The notes beneath the pieces are model-generated. The model did no database searches. It was not told the DNA's origin and saw nothing but the letters and a program-made list of their open reading frames with translations. Position numbers and translations under genes: made by a program. Positions 8,495-16,989 of a DNA stretch of 64,000 bases are shown one piece after another; positions within the stretch are counted from its first letter, which is position 1; each line of letters starts with the position of its first letter. The stretch spans positions 124,001-188,000 of the forward strand of contig NZ_JAUHTR010000004.1 in assembly GCF_030418125.1 (NCBI RefSeq), given 5' to 3'. The stretch comes from Fictibacillus fluitans. Lineage in GTDB: Bacteria > Bacillota > Bacilli > Bacillales > Fictibacillaceae.

Positions 8495-9445
8495 TTGAAA
8501 AAAGTATACATCATCCACGAAAACGATGAATGGACAAACCATTTAATTAAGCGTCTGGACGAGTTGGAGGTACCATACGAAACCTGGCATCTTGATCAGG
8601 GTACGGTCAACCTGTCGGAAACGCCTCCGGAAGGAATTTTTTACAGCCGCATGAGCGCTTCCTCCCATACAAGGGGACACCGCTACGCTCCTGAACTCGC
8701 GGCAAGTGTAATTGCCTGGCTCGAGCGCCACGGAAGAAAGGTGCTGAACGGCAGCCGTGCCCTTCAGCTTGAAGTCAGCAAGGTGGCGCAGTATCTCGAA
8801 TTGGAAGCACACGGCGTGAAAACACCGAAAACCATTGCGGCAGCAGGAACGGAACAAATTCTGCAGGCGGCGGAACAATTCAGCGGCCAGCCGTTTATCA
8901 CAAAGCACAACCGTGCAGGAAAGGGACTCGGTGTTCAGCTTTTTCATTCGTACGAGGGATTGAAAGATTACGTGCTTGGCCCGGATTTTGAGGAGCCGGT
9001 TGATGGCATTACACTTATTCAGCAATACATCGAATCACCTGAATCTTTCATCACCCGCTGTGAGTTTGTCGGCGGAAAGTTTGTGTATGCCGTTCGGGTG
9101 GACACATCGGAAGGGTTTGAGCTCTGCCCGGCGGATGCCTGCCAGATCGGAGACTTGTTCTGCCCGGTTGGGGAAGAAACGCCGGCTAAGCCAAAGTTTC
9201 AGATTCAGCAGGACTTCGCTGAAAGCATTATTGAAAAATATGAACAAGTGCTGGCAGACAACAACATCCAGGTGGCCGGTATTGAATTTATTAAAGACGC
9301 TGACGGCACCATTTATACGTATGACATCAATACGAATACCAACTATAACTCGGACGCTGAAGCAGCAGCAGGAAAATATGGCATGCTTGAGCTTGCCAAG
9401 TTCCTGAAAAGCGAATTAAATAAAGTAAACCCCGTTCTTGTATAG
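8495..9445 (+). CDS. RimK-like ATP-grasp ligase
   Basis: A 316-residue ATP-grasp protein similar to alpha-L-glutamate ligases. These enzymes activate a carboxylate with ATP and join it to an amine. Motifs: lysine-containing PFITKHNRAGKGLGVQLF (phosphate/nucleotide loop), LIQQYIESPESFITRCEFVGGKFVYAVRV, and the metal-binding end VAGIEFIKDADGTIYTYDINTNTN. The start is TTG at 8495 behind GGGGAGA. It lies 24 bases after the monooxygenase gene and shares its S-box control, so it probably acts in the same organosulfur pathway, perhaps conjugating or unmasking an amino acid. Substrate not known. Confidence 0.75.
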   Translation: MKKVYIIHENDEWTNHLIKRLDELEVPYETWHLDQGTVNLSETPPEGIFYSRMSASSHTRGHRYAPELAASVIAWLERHGRKVLNGSRALQLEVSKVAQYLELEAHGVKTPKTIAAAGTEQILQAAEQFSGQPFITKHNRAGKGLGVQLFHSYEGLKDYVLGPDFEEPVDGITLIQQYIESPESFITRCEFVGGKFVYAVRVDTSEGFELCPADACQIGDLFCPVGEETPAKPKFQIQQDFAESIIEKYEQVLADNNIQVAGIEFIKDADGTIYTYDINTNTNYNSDAEAAAGKYGMLELAKFLKSELNKVNPVLV

Positions 9446-9454
9446 GACAACATA

Positions 9455-9490
9455 AAGAGCCTCCCGCTAAGCGGGAGGCTCTTACGTTTT
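9455..9490 (+). terminator. Terminator of the S-box operon
   Basis: Perfect 13-bp stem AAGAGCCTCCCGC (9455-9467) with GCGGGAGGCTCTT (9471-9483), 3-base loop, weak T-run. Confidence 0.8.
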
Positions 9491-9712
9491 CATCATCTAC
9501 ATGAAAAAGGGGGTGATAGGGATGTCCCTACTATAGCAGACCCTGACTTTAGAAAAAGTAATTATGTGACCTTTTTGATATGTTTAAGAAATTTGTGACA
9601 TCTGCTTCCCGTTATTTGTCACTTTTTTTCGGGATTTGTTTGATAGTTTAGTAGTATGTTTTCTCCCCGCCCGGTCCACACTGAGGATATAAAACAAAAG
9701 GGGAGATTGAAC

Positions 9713-10387
9713 ATGAAACGTTCTAAACGATCGGTAATGACATTATTATTTCTATCGCTTATCGCGATGTTGCTGTTTTTTGAAACCCAGACGAAGGTGG
9801 CAAACGCCACGATGAATGAATCGGTTAAAATACCGAGCGACGCCATCCGGCTTCGCATTCTTGCCAACAGTGATGCAGAAAAGGATCAGGCGTTGAAAAG
9901 AAAAATCCGGGATAAGGTGAACCAGCAGATTACCACATGGGTGGGCGGCCTTGATTCCCATGATCAGGCAGAAAAAGTGATCAATAAGCATTTGCCAGAG
10001 GTGAGGCAAGTGGTGGAAACCTATTTGCGTGAGGCTGGCCTGGATATTCCTTATAAAGTACAATTCAATAAAGAGGTAGCGTTCCCAACCAAAATGTACG
10101 GCAACTATATTTATCCTGCCGGCAAATATGAAGCTCTTTTGATTACGCTTGGCAAAGGCAAGGGAGCCAACTGGTGGTGCGTGCTTTTCCCTCCTCTGTG
10201 CTTCCTCGATTTTGAAAATGGAGATGCGGTAAAAACCGAGCAACAGGGAGTAAAGGAAGTCGCTTCAGGGGCAGAGCAGGACATACCGGCTGTTCAGCAG
10301 CCTAAAGAGGAAAAAGTTGAAGTGAAATTTTTCCTGGGAGAGGTCTTCACCTCTGTCGCCAATAAGATTGGCGGGCTGTTCTCTTAA
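9713..10387 (+). CDS. spoIIR: Stage II sporulation protein R
   Basis: SpoIIR is made in the forespore under SigF, secreted into the intermembrane space, and triggers SpoIIGA to process pro-SigE in the mother cell. The 224-residue protein has a basic N-terminus and a hydrophobic signal segment (about residues 8-25). The family core is seen in IPSDAIRLRILANSDAEKDQ, the FPTKMYGNYIYPAGKYEAL block and the diagnostic WWCVLFPPLCFLD. The ATG at 9713 follows AGGGGAG. The GTATG near 9654 with GGTCCACACT downstream is a poor SigF-like match. Location upstream of ywlB and ywlC matches B. subtilis. Confidence 0.95.
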   Translation: MKRSKRSVMTLLFLSLIAMLLFFETQTKVANATMNESVKIPSDAIRLRILANSDAEKDQALKRKIRDKVNQQITTWVGGLDSHDQAEKVINKHLPEVRQVVETYLREAGLDIPYKVQFNKEVAFPTKMYGNYIYPAGKYEALLITLGKGKGANWWCVLFPPLCFLDFENGDAVKTEQQGVKEVASGAEQDIPAVQQPKEEKVEVKFFLGEVFTSVANKIGGLFS

Positions 10388-10452
10388 AACCCTGCATAAC
10401 TTTCATGGTTGTTTCATAGACTTTTACAAAATACTAGAGGAGAGTGAGCGCC

Positions 10453-10896
10453 ATGACCATTCGTTTGAGAGCGGCGATGCCGCACGAGGCAGGAAGTCTC
10501 GGTGAGCTGGTAAGGCAGGCTGGTTTAGGCACGGATGGAATGAGGGAAGGGATTGAAAATTACCTTGTGGTGGAAAACGAAAAAGGCGAAACCATTGGAA
10601 CCGTCGGACTCGAACGGCTGGAAAAGGATGGCCTGCTCCGGTCGTTTGTTTTGAAAAAGGAATATTCCAATGAACAGCTATTTTTACGATTGATTCAGCG
10701 AATTTTGCTATACTGTAAAGAAAAAGGAGTAGAAACACTTTATTTGCTGACAAAGGCGGTTCACCTTTTTGAACCCCTGTCATTCCGGCCAGTGCCGGCA
10801 GAAGAGGTTCCTGCTCATGTGGAAAACACCGCCCATTATAAAAAAACAGCCGAAAAAGATGTGATCCTGCTTTCATGCAGCCTGCAGGACAAATGA
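10453..10896 (+). CDS. ywlB: GNAT-family N-acetyltransferase, YwlB
   Basis: A 147-residue GNAT-like protein in the position of B. subtilis ywlB, between spoIIR and ywlC. The beta strands ENYLVVENEKGETIGTVGLE and GLLRSFVLKKE and the stretch VETLYLLTKAVHLFEPLSFRPV fit the fold. The acetyl-CoA loop (normally R/QxxGxG/A) is not evident (KKEYSNEQLFLRL instead), so activity is uncertain. The pattern also resembles ArsN-type acetyltransferases. ATG at 10453 is chosen because AGGAGAG lies about 9 bases upstream; GTG at 10444 is too close to it. Substrate unknown. Confidence 0.75.
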   Translation: MTIRLRAAMPHEAGSLGELVRQAGLGTDGMREGIENYLVVENEKGETIGTVGLERLEKDGLLRSFVLKKEYSNEQLFLRLIQRILLYCKEKGVETLYLLTKAVHLFEPLSFRPVPAEEVPAHVENTAHYKKTAEKDVILLSCSLQDK

Positions 10897-11095
10897 TTAT
10901 CCACAAGTTATGCACAATAAATCGCCTTTTGTGTATAACTTGTGGATAAGATACGGTAAAGGCTGAAAAAAGGAAAGTGGCGGTTTGAAAGGATAGTTGG
11001 AATGAAGGAATTTACAACAAACATATGGTCTGTGGATAAAGAAAGTGACTCGCTTTCAGGTCATCCACAGATTATCCAAGCTTCCCTGTGGATAA
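10897..11095. promoter_or_regulatory. DnaA-box cluster upstream of and into ywlC
   Basis: Six perfect matches to the DnaA box TTATNCACA lie within about 200 bp: 10897-10905 and 10908-10916 on the plus strand; 10930-10938, 10941-10949, 11031-11039 and 11087-11095 on the minus strand. A one-mismatch box is at 11061-11069, and another perfect box is at 11787-11795 inside ywlC. The first four form a 21-bp inverted repeat with one mismatch (10897-10917 against 10929-10949). In B. subtilis a DnaA-binding cluster is known near ywlC, so this is probably a conserved titration or regulatory site, not an origin. Confidence 0.85.
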
Positions 11096-12054
11096 AAAAG
11101 AATGAAGTCATCGCTTTCCCTACGGAAACGGTGTATGGTCTGGGAGGAAATGCAGAGAGCGATGAAGCAATTGAGAAAATTTTTGCGGCAAAAGGAAGGC
11201 CGAGTGACAACCCCCTTATTGTTCATATCTCAAGTGTGAACCAGCTGGAGGGCCTGGTGGCTGACATTCCAAAGCGGGCGCAATTGCTGATGGACGCATT
11301 TTGGCCCGGACCGCTAACCCTTGTTCTGCCCAAAGGAGAAAGGGTTTCCCGGCGAGTGACAGCAGGACTGTCCACGGTGGCAGTAAGGATGCCGGATCAT
11401 CCTGTTGCTTTGGAGCTCATTAAGGAAAGCGGGCTGCCGCTCGCGGCTCCGAGCGCCAATATTTCAGGAAGGCCGTCACCAACTGCAGCCCGCCACGTTT
11501 TCGAGGACTTGAAAGGGCGAATCCCGGGGATTTTGGATGGCGGGCCAACCGGGGTGGGAGTGGAATCCACGGTGGTGGACTGCACTTCTGAAAAGCTTAC
11601 CATTCTGCGGCCGGGCGGGGTGACGAAAGAGGAGCTGGAGGAAGTGGCAGGCGAGTCGGCTGTGGATCCTGCTCTTACCACAAACGAATCTGCAGCACCG
11701 AAGTCGCCGGGGATGAAATACACCCATTATGCGCCGGATGCGCCCTTATACCTTGTGGATGGATCATCTGCTTTTCTGCAGCAGCTTGTGGATAAGGAAA
11801 AAGCCAGAGGAAGGATTACCGGCGTTTTGACATCGGATGAAAACGCAGATTTTTACGATGCAGATACAGTGATACCGTGCGGCTCCCGCAAAGCGCTTGA
11901 AAGTGTCGCCCATCATCTTTATGATGCGTTGCGTGCCTTTAACGAGAGTGAGGCGGATATTATTTTCAGTGAGGTTTTTCCGAAAAAAGGCGTGGGCACC
12001 GCGATTATGAACCGTCTTGAGAAATCGGCCGGAGGAAAAATAATAAAAGAATGA
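11002..12054 (+). CDS. ywlC: Threonylcarbamoyl-AMP synthase (Sua5/YwlC)
   Basis: Makes threonylcarbamoyl-AMP from threonine, bicarbonate and ATP, the first step of the universal t6A37 tRNA modification. The 350-residue protein has the YrdC/TsaC catalytic domain, with VIAFPTETVYGLGGNA, KIFAAKGRPSDNPLIVHI, the PSANISGRPSPT segment and the DGGPTGVGVESTVVD loop. A linker with SPGMKYTHYAPDAPL and a C-terminal Sua5 domain follow, so it is the long Sua5 type. The 5' coding region overlaps two DnaA boxes, so DnaA may influence its transcription. Confidence 0.95.
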   Translation: MKEFTTNIWSVDKESDSLSGHPQIIQASLWIKKNEVIAFPTETVYGLGGNAESDEAIEKIFAAKGRPSDNPLIVHISSVNQLEGLVADIPKRAQLLMDAFWPGPLTLVLPKGERVSRRVTAGLSTVAVRMPDHPVALELIKESGLPLAAPSANISGRPSPTAARHVFEDLKGRIPGILDGGPTGVGVESTVVDCTSEKLTILRPGGVTKEELEEVAGESAVDPALTTNESAAPKSPGMKYTHYAPDAPLYLVDGSSAFLQQLVDKEKARGRITGVLTSDENADFYDADTVIPCGSRKALESVAHHLYDALRAFNESEADIIFSEVFPKKGVGTAIMNRLEKSAGGKIIKE

Positions 12055-12083
12055 AAAAGCAGGGCGGCCGCCCTGCTTTTTTT
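12054..12083 (+). terminator. Terminator of ywlC
   Basis: A palindrome centred in GGCC, AAAGCAGGGCGG against CCGCCCTGCTTT, preceded by A and followed by T residues. It also serves as a possible terminator for the convergent kinase gene. Confidence 0.85.
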
Positions 12084-12118
12084 GTGGATGGTAGATCCCG
12101 TGAAAACCTGTCCTGGTA

Positions 12119-14326
12119 TCATGCAGGATGGGAGAGAGTGGGAAGGGTGACGGTAAACGTACTGCCCTGGCCCACCTCGCTCGTCACCCGGATGCTTCCG
12201 CCGTGGTTTTCGATAATTTTATAGCATACCATCAGGCCGAGACCTGTTCCTTTCTCTTTTGTGGTGTAAAAGGGTTCCCCAAGAGATGGCAGCATGTCCT
12301 TGGGTATCCCGCATCCTTCATCGGTAAACACAACGCTCAATTGATCTTCTTCCTGCCGTACAGAAATATAAATATTACCGCCCTCAGGCATGGCTTCTAT
12401 GGAGTTTTTCAGCAGGTTAATGAAAACCTGCTTTAATTGGCTGTCAGCAGATGAGACCATTGGCAGATCGTCGTCGGCATGGAAATGAATCTGCACATTC
12501 ATTAAGATGGCCTGTGCTTCCAGCAGAGAAATCACATGGCTCAGCAGCTGCGTAAGATTGGTGGGAACAAGATTCATGACCTGGGGCTTTGCGAGCACCA
12601 TAAATTCACTGACAATAGAGTTGATCCTGTCAATTTCAGAAAGCATAATCTCGTAATATTCGTTATGGTCCTGAGCCTGGGATTCCAACAGCTGCAAAAA
12701 CCCTTTAATCGAGGTGAGCGGATTGCGGATTTCGTGGGCAACCCCGGCGGCCAGCTGGCCGAGGACGGACAGCTTATCCGATTTTCTCAGCATCTCTTCT
12801 GTTTTCATCCGTTCGGTCAGGTCCCGGGATACGACCACAATGCTTTCTACCTGGTCTTTTTCATTAATGACCGGTGTGGCATTCGTTTCAAGCAAAACAT
12901 AATCTCCGTTATTATGCTTCCAGCGGGATTCAAATTTAATGGGCTTTCTGGTATGAACCATCTCTCCCATCAGAAGATTAATCCGTTCTCTGTCGTCCGG
13001 ATGGGCAAATTCTCCTGCATATTTCCCGTAATAGGTTTCAGGCTCGATTCCCAGAATCAGCTTGTTGGATGGTGAACTGTACAGAACCTTGCCCTTGTCA
13101 TCCGACACCGCGATTAAATCCATTGTATTTTCGGCGATGATCCGATATTTTTCTTCACTCTCGCGCAGTGCTTTTTCCTGGCGTTTTTTTTCTGTAATGT
13201 CACGCGAAATGCCTGAGTAGGCATGTACCCGGCCGTTTTGATCCCAGATGGGAAACAGTGTCACGCTTGTATTGAGCAGGGAACCGTCCTTGCGCTGGCA
13301 GATCATTTCATGTCCTTTAATGGGGATTCCTTTTTTGACGGTCTGAATCATATGCAGCGATTCCTGCATATATTTGTCCAGCACAATCGGAAGGATGGGG
13401 CTTTGGAGGTCTTTGAGCTCTTCTTCCTTCCAGCCAAAGGTTTCCTCGAAGGCGGGATTCAATTTTATCGTTTTCTTTTCAAAATCATAAATGGAAATCA
13501 TATCGGCCGAATGGGTAAAAAGGGATTCAAGCAATTCTTTCGTTTCTTTGAACTCTGCTTCCTGTGCGATCCGTTCGGTAATGTCCTTTCCGATACAGTA
13601 CACGCCAAGTACTTCGTCATTAACCGTAATCGGTGTGATGGTCAAGTTGATATAAACCATTTCGCCGCATTTTCTTTTAAGCTTCACCTCATACGTTTGC
13701 GAGGGGCCGCGGAGCGTTTGATTGAATCCCCTGTTGTATTTATCCTTTTTGTCATCGGGCAGAAGCGGATGATACGTCATGGCGAGCAGTTCCTCTTCAG
13801 AGTAGCCCGTCAACTTCTGGGCGGCGGGATTAACCATCGTGAAGTTCCCCTTTGTATCAATGGAAAACAAGGCATCGACCGTATGGTTAATGAGAGAATG
13901 AAACCGCTGCTCGCTTTCGTTCAGCTGTTTTTCTGCAATGATTCGGTCTTGAATATCAATGCAAAAACCGCTCACCTCAAACACCCTGTCTTCTTTAAAA
14001 ACAGGATGCAGCGAAATAAGAAACGGAACATCATGAAACTCTGCTTCAAACGTGAGCGGCTCTCCCTGCCATGCCCGTTCCAGGCAATGGGTGATAAAGC
14101 TCGATTGCTCCGGAATAATGAGGCTGCCTTGTTCATTTTTAAACAGCCATTCTTTCATATATTCCAGCGGTGGGGAGAGGTCGCCGTTCCATTGTGTAAC
14201 CATAAAAGCTTCCCGGGATTTTTTAAACGTAAAGGTCAGGCTGGTTTGTTTTGTGATTTTCATGCGGCGGGCGTGTCTGTTTTCGTCAGCGGCGGCCGGA
14301 TGAATCGACTTCCCGTATTCAGTCAT
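12119..14326 (-). CDS. Soluble multi-PAS sensor histidine kinase, sporulation-kinase type
   Basis: A 735-residue histidine kinase with no membrane segment. An N-terminal PAS-like region (about 30-130) is followed by three PAS/PAC modules (about 137-255, 262-380 and 392-510), then HisKA with the H-box GVAHEIRNPLTSIKGFLQLL (His531) and an HATPase domain with NLLKNSIEAMPEGG, DEGCGIP and the FYTTKEKGTGLGL lid. The H-box and architecture match KinA/KinE-type kinases that feed phosphate to Spo0F. No response regulator is adjacent, as expected for phosphorelay kinases. The ATG at 14326 has GGAGG upstream. A Spo0A-box-like TGTCGAA is at 14396-14402 in the shared upstream region. The signal sensed is unknown. 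Confidence 0.9.
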   Translation of the reverse strand: MTEYGKSIHPAAADENRHARRMKITKQTSLTFTFKKSREAFMVTQWNGDLSPPLEYMKEWLFKNEQGSLIIPEQSSFITHCLERAWQGEPLTFEAEFHDVPFLISLHPVFKEDRVFEVSGFCIDIQDRIIAEKQLNESEQRFHSLINHTVDALFSIDTKGNFTMVNPAAQKLTGYSEEELLAMTYHPLLPDDKKDKYNRGFNQTLRGPSQTYEVKLKRKCGEMVYINLTITPITVNDEVLGVYCIGKDITERIAQEAEFKETKELLESLFTHSADMISIYDFEKKTIKLNPAFEETFGWKEEELKDLQSPILPIVLDKYMQESLHMIQTVKKGIPIKGHEMICQRKDGSLLNTSVTLFPIWDQNGRVHAYSGISRDITEKKRQEKALRESEEKYRIIAENTMDLIAVSDDKGKVLYSSPSNKLILGIEPETYYGKYAGEFAHPDDRERINLLMGEMVHTRKPIKFESRWKHNNGDYVLLETNATPVINEKDQVESIVVVSRDLTERMKTEEMLRKSDKLSVLGQLAAGVAHEIRNPLTSIKGFLQLLESQAQDHNEYYEIMLSEIDRINSIVSEFMVLAKPQVMNLVPTNLTQLLSHVISLLEAQAILMNVQIHFHADDDLPMVSSADSQLKQVFINLLKNSIEAMPEGGNIYISVRQEEDQLSVVFTDEGCGIPKDMLPSLGEPFYTTKEKGTGLGLMVCYKIIENHGGSIRVTSEVGQGSTFTVTLPTLSHPA

Positions 14327-14501
14327 GAAATCGCCTCCGATTCTTCCGTTTATCTACTATGTTATTTACGGTAAAAAAAACCATATCCCTGCTTATGTCG
14401 AAATTTGATTGTCCATTGGTTTTTTTAGAAACACCCCCTGTCTCATTCTAATCGATGTGGGACGCGCATAAGTTGTACTAGCGGACTAAGGGGGAACGTA
14501 A

Positions 14502-15059
14502 ATGGATGTTGTGACCATAGGAGAATGGCTGACTTTATGGGTCATGTCTTTTGCTCTGGGAATGGATGCCTTTTCCATCGGTCTGGGCATGGGTATGCTC
14601 CGGTTAAGGCTGAAACAAATCATTAAAATCGGTGTGGTCATCGGGTTGTTTCACATGGGCATGCCGCTTGGGGGACTGATGCTTGGAAAGCAAATTTCCT
14701 CTCACTTTGGAGGAATTGCTGCCATTATCGGCGGGTGTCTGCTGCTGCTGCTTGGGATTCAAATGATTCGTTCCTCCTTTAAACCTGGTAACGAACCATT
14801 TGTTACACCCGTCGGCTTCGGCCTGCTGCTGTTTGCGCTCAGCGCAAGCCTCGACAGCTTCTCTGTTGGTTTAAGTCTCGGAATTTACGGAGCCAAAATC
14901 ATACTTACCATTTTTATGTTTGGCGTGATGAGCATGCTGCTGACCTGGTGCGGGCTGATGATGGGACGGAAGGTTCAAAAGTGGCTCGGCTCCTACAGTG
15001 AGGCGCTTGGCGGCTTGATTTTGCTCGCGTTTGGCATTAAGCTTTTGTTTCCGCTATGA
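14502..15059 (+). CDS. mntP: Manganese efflux pump MntP
   Basis: A 185-residue membrane protein with six predicted helices and two related halves, each with acidic residues in a helix: [15 protein letters not shown] in the first and [16 protein letters not shown] in the second. These are the MntP signature for Mn(II) export. The B. subtilis orthologue is ywlD at the same place. I see no yybP-ykoY manganese riboswitch in the leader. The start ATG follows AAGGGGGAA. Single-gene unit with its own terminator. Confidence 0.93.
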   Translation: MDVVTIGEWLTLWVMSFALGMDAFSIGLGMGMLRLRLKQIIKIGVVIGLFHMGMPLGGLMLGKQISSHFGGIAAIIGGCLLLLLGIQMIRSSFKPGNEPFVTPVGFGLLLFALSASLDSFSVGLSLGIYGAKIILTIFMFGVMSMLLTWCGLMMGRKVQKWLGSYSEALGGLILLAFGIKLLFPL

Positions 15060-15073
15060 ATATAAAAAGGAAC

Positions 15074-15100
15074 GATTGGCGTACAGGCCAATCTTTTTTT
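15074..15100 (+). terminator. Terminator of mntP
   Basis: GATTGGC (15074-15080) pairs with GCCAATC (15087-15093), followed by seven T residues. Confidence 0.85.
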
Positions 15101-15140
15101 ATACTATAAGTAGACATTCCAAAATAAAGGTGGTAACCCT

Positions 15141-15755
15141 ATGAAAAATATACTTTTTGTTTGTACAGGAAATACTTGCAGAAGTCCGATGGCTGCCGCT
15201 CTCCTGAGACATCTCGGCAAGGGAAGCCTTGAGGTGCGGTCTGCCGGAGTCTTCGCAGCACAAGGGGCAGGGGCAAGTTCAAATGCCGTAACGGCCATGT
15301 CTGAAAAGGGCATTCCTTTTAACCATGAATCAAAGCCGGTGACACGGACCCTGATGGATTGGGCGGATCTTATCCTGACCATGACTGAAAGCCATAAGCA
15401 TGCGCTCTGCAACAGGTTCCCGGAAGTGGTGAACAAGGTATACACGCTTAAGGAATTTATCTACCAAAATGAAGACTATGAACAAAGGCTGTCAGAACTT
15501 CATCAGGCGTATGCCGAAATAGAAACGTTAAGGGTGTTCTACAAAAGCAAATGGAACCAGGCCGGTGAAAACCAGCAGGCGGTTCAGGAAGAATTCGAGC
15601 AGGCGATTGCGCCGTTCAAAGAAAAAATTTCTTCACTGGAGCAGGAGCTTCCTTCGCTGGATGTTATCGATCCGTTCGGCGGAGATATCGAGATTTACAG
15701 GGAGACCAGAAGTGAGCTTGAATCTCTCATTCATAAGCTGCTGGAAAAAATATAG
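15141..15755 (+). CDS. ywlE: Protein arginine phosphatase YwlE with an extra coiled-coil insert
   Basis: Low-molecular-weight phosphatase fold. YwlE removes phosphate from arginine residues marked by the McsB kinase, opposing ClpCP targeting. The P-loop CTGNTCRS carries Cys8, Arg14 and the Thr12 that favours phosphoarginine; the general acid is Asp177 in DPFGGDIEIY. B. subtilis YwlE is about 150 residues, but this one is 204. About 60 extra residues (roughly 110-172), charged and probably helical or coiled-coil, lie between the KVYTLKEF strand and the DPFGG loop. The frame is intact across the insert, so the protein should remain active. Confidence 0.9.
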   Translation: MKNILFVCTGNTCRSPMAAALLRHLGKGSLEVRSAGVFAAQGAGASSNAVTAMSEKGIPFNHESKPVTRTLMDWADLILTMTESHKHALCNRFPEVVNKVYTLKEFIYQNEDYEQRLSELHQAYAEIETLRVFYKSKWNQAGENQQAVQEEFEQAIAPFKEKISSLEQELPSLDVIDPFGGDIEIYRETRSELESLIHKLLEKI

Positions 15756-15848
15756 AACGTTTGCACTGGGCTGTCTGCCGAGAGTGGTTGAAACCGGGTG
15801 GAAATGGATTTAAAATCGAATAGACTACAGATTTTACAGGAGGAGAAG

Positions 15849-16304
15849 ATGAGAGTAGCCATAGGTTCAGACCATGCAGGAGTAGAGCTTCGCCAGGAAA
15901 TCATCGAGATGATGAAGGGAATGGGTATGGAAGTGTTTGATGCGGGATGCGAGTGCAGCACGTCCGTTGATTATCCGGATTACGCCATTCCCGTGGCGGA
16001 AATGGTAGCCAGCAATGAGGCAGACCGAGGTATATTAATCTGCGGTACGGGAATAGGTATGAGTATAACGGCAAATAAAGTTAAAGGCATCCGTTGTGCC
16101 CTTGTGCATGACCTGTTCAGCGCCAAAGCAACACGCCTGCATAATGACAGTAATGTACTGGCCATGGGTGAGAGGGTCATCGGACCTGGACTGGCTATGG
16201 AAATTGCCAAAGTATGGCTGACCACAGAATATGAAGGCGGCAGGCACGGCAAGCGTGTGGGCAAAATCTCAGATTACGAGGAGAGAAGCAGCGAGCGAGT
16301 GTAG
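15849..16304 (+). CDS. rpiB: Ribose-5-phosphate isomerase B
   Basis: Interconverts ribose 5-phosphate and ribulose 5-phosphate in the pentose phosphate pathway. The 151-residue protein begins [11 protein letters not shown], with the active-site Cys in [17 protein letters not shown] and the RpiB motif [18 protein letters not shown] at 15849 follows AGGAGG; the longer frame from 15798 lacks a ribosome site. It lies in the conserved ywlE-rpiB-ywlG order, close to gnd. Confidence 0.95.
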   Translation: MRVAIGSDHAGVELRQEIIEMMKGMGMEVFDAGCECSTSVDYPDYAIPVAEMVASNEADRGILICGTGIGMSITANKVKGIRCALVHDLFSAKATRLHNDSNVLAMGERVIGPGLAMEIAKVWLTTEYEGGRHGKRVGKISDYEERSSERV

Positions 16305-16368
16305 GTGCTGCAAAGAAAAGGTGATGGAACACAGCTTCCGCGCCTTAAAAGAAGGGAAGATTCAACCA

Positions 16369-16941
16369 ATGAGTGACCAGCTGCAAAACGTAGAGAAGCA
16401 GGTCTATCATGCCTTATCCGATTTACAAAAGCAGGCAGGGCTCAAGCCCGGGCAGCTCTTGGTAGTCGGAGCAAGTACGAGTGAAGTGACCGGTGGAAAA
16501 ATAGGCACTTCAGGAACCATGGAAGTCGCACAGGCTCTTTTTAATGGAGTAAAAATGTTTCAGGAAGAAACCCGGGTGGCAGTGGCGGTACAGTGCTGCG
16601 AGCATTTAAACCGTGCCCTTGTTGTCGAGCGGGAAACGGCGGACAGGCTCAGACTTGAAGAAGTCCGCGTGGTGCCGGCAAGATCGGCGGGCGGAGCTCT
16701 GGCCACTTATGCTTTCCATCATTTAAAAGATCCGGTGATGGTGGAGTTCATCAAGGCAGATGCCGGAATCGACATTGGCGATACCTTTATTGGCATGCAT
16801 TTGAAGCATGTCGCAGTACCGGTTAGAACGGAAGTCAAAAGCATTGGTGAAGCACATGTGACGCTCGCCAAAACCCGGCCGAAATTAATCGGCGGGGAGC
16901 GGGCCGTCTATCCTTCAAAAGAAGAATTCAGCTGCTTTTAA
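16369..16941 (+). CDS. ywlG: UPF0340 / TIGR01440 family protein YwlG
   Basis: A 190-residue soluble protein of a widespread Firmicutes family of unknown function. Conserved blocks: [38 protein letters not shown] with a CC pair, [15 protein letters not shown] and [19 protein letters not shown]. Its position between rpiB and glyA is conserved in Bacilli. ATG at 16369 (GAAGGGAAG upstream, somewhat far) matches the family start; ATG at 16324 is an alternative. The family function remains unassigned. Confidence 0.88.
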   Translation: MSDQLQNVEKQVYHALSDLQKQAGLKPGQLLVVGASTSEVTGGKIGTSGTMEVAQALFNGVKMFQEETRVAVAVQCCEHLNRALVVERETADRLRLEEVRVVPARSAGGALATYAFHHLKDPVMVEFIKADAGIDIGDTFIGMHLKHVAVPVRTEVKSIGEAHVTLAKTRPKLIGGERAVYPSKEEFSCF

Positions 16942-16950
16942 TAGATCAAG

Positions 16951-16989
16951 AAACCGCCCGGCTCATTTTGAGTCCGGGCGGTTTTTTTT
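16951..16989. terminator. Bidirectional terminator between ywlG and the RpiR regulator gene
   Basis: AAACCGCCCGG (16951-16961) pairs with CCGGGCGGTTT (16974-16984), with a T-run after it and A residues before it. Confidence 0.85.

Noticed and set aside
10897-10949. A replication origin at the DnaA boxes
   Set aside because: No AT-rich unwinding region, and neither dnaA nor dnaN is present. A titration or regulatory cluster fits better.
13223-14374. Long open frame (383 codons) on the plus strand
   Set aside because: Antisense to the PAS histidine kinase gene, which has clear domains and a ribosome site. The plus-strand translation has no recognisable domain.
14396-14402. TGTCGAA as a Spo0A site for the kinase or mntP
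   Set aside because: A 7-base match occurs by chance several times in 64 kb; flanking bases fit only in part. Mentioned but not called as a feature.
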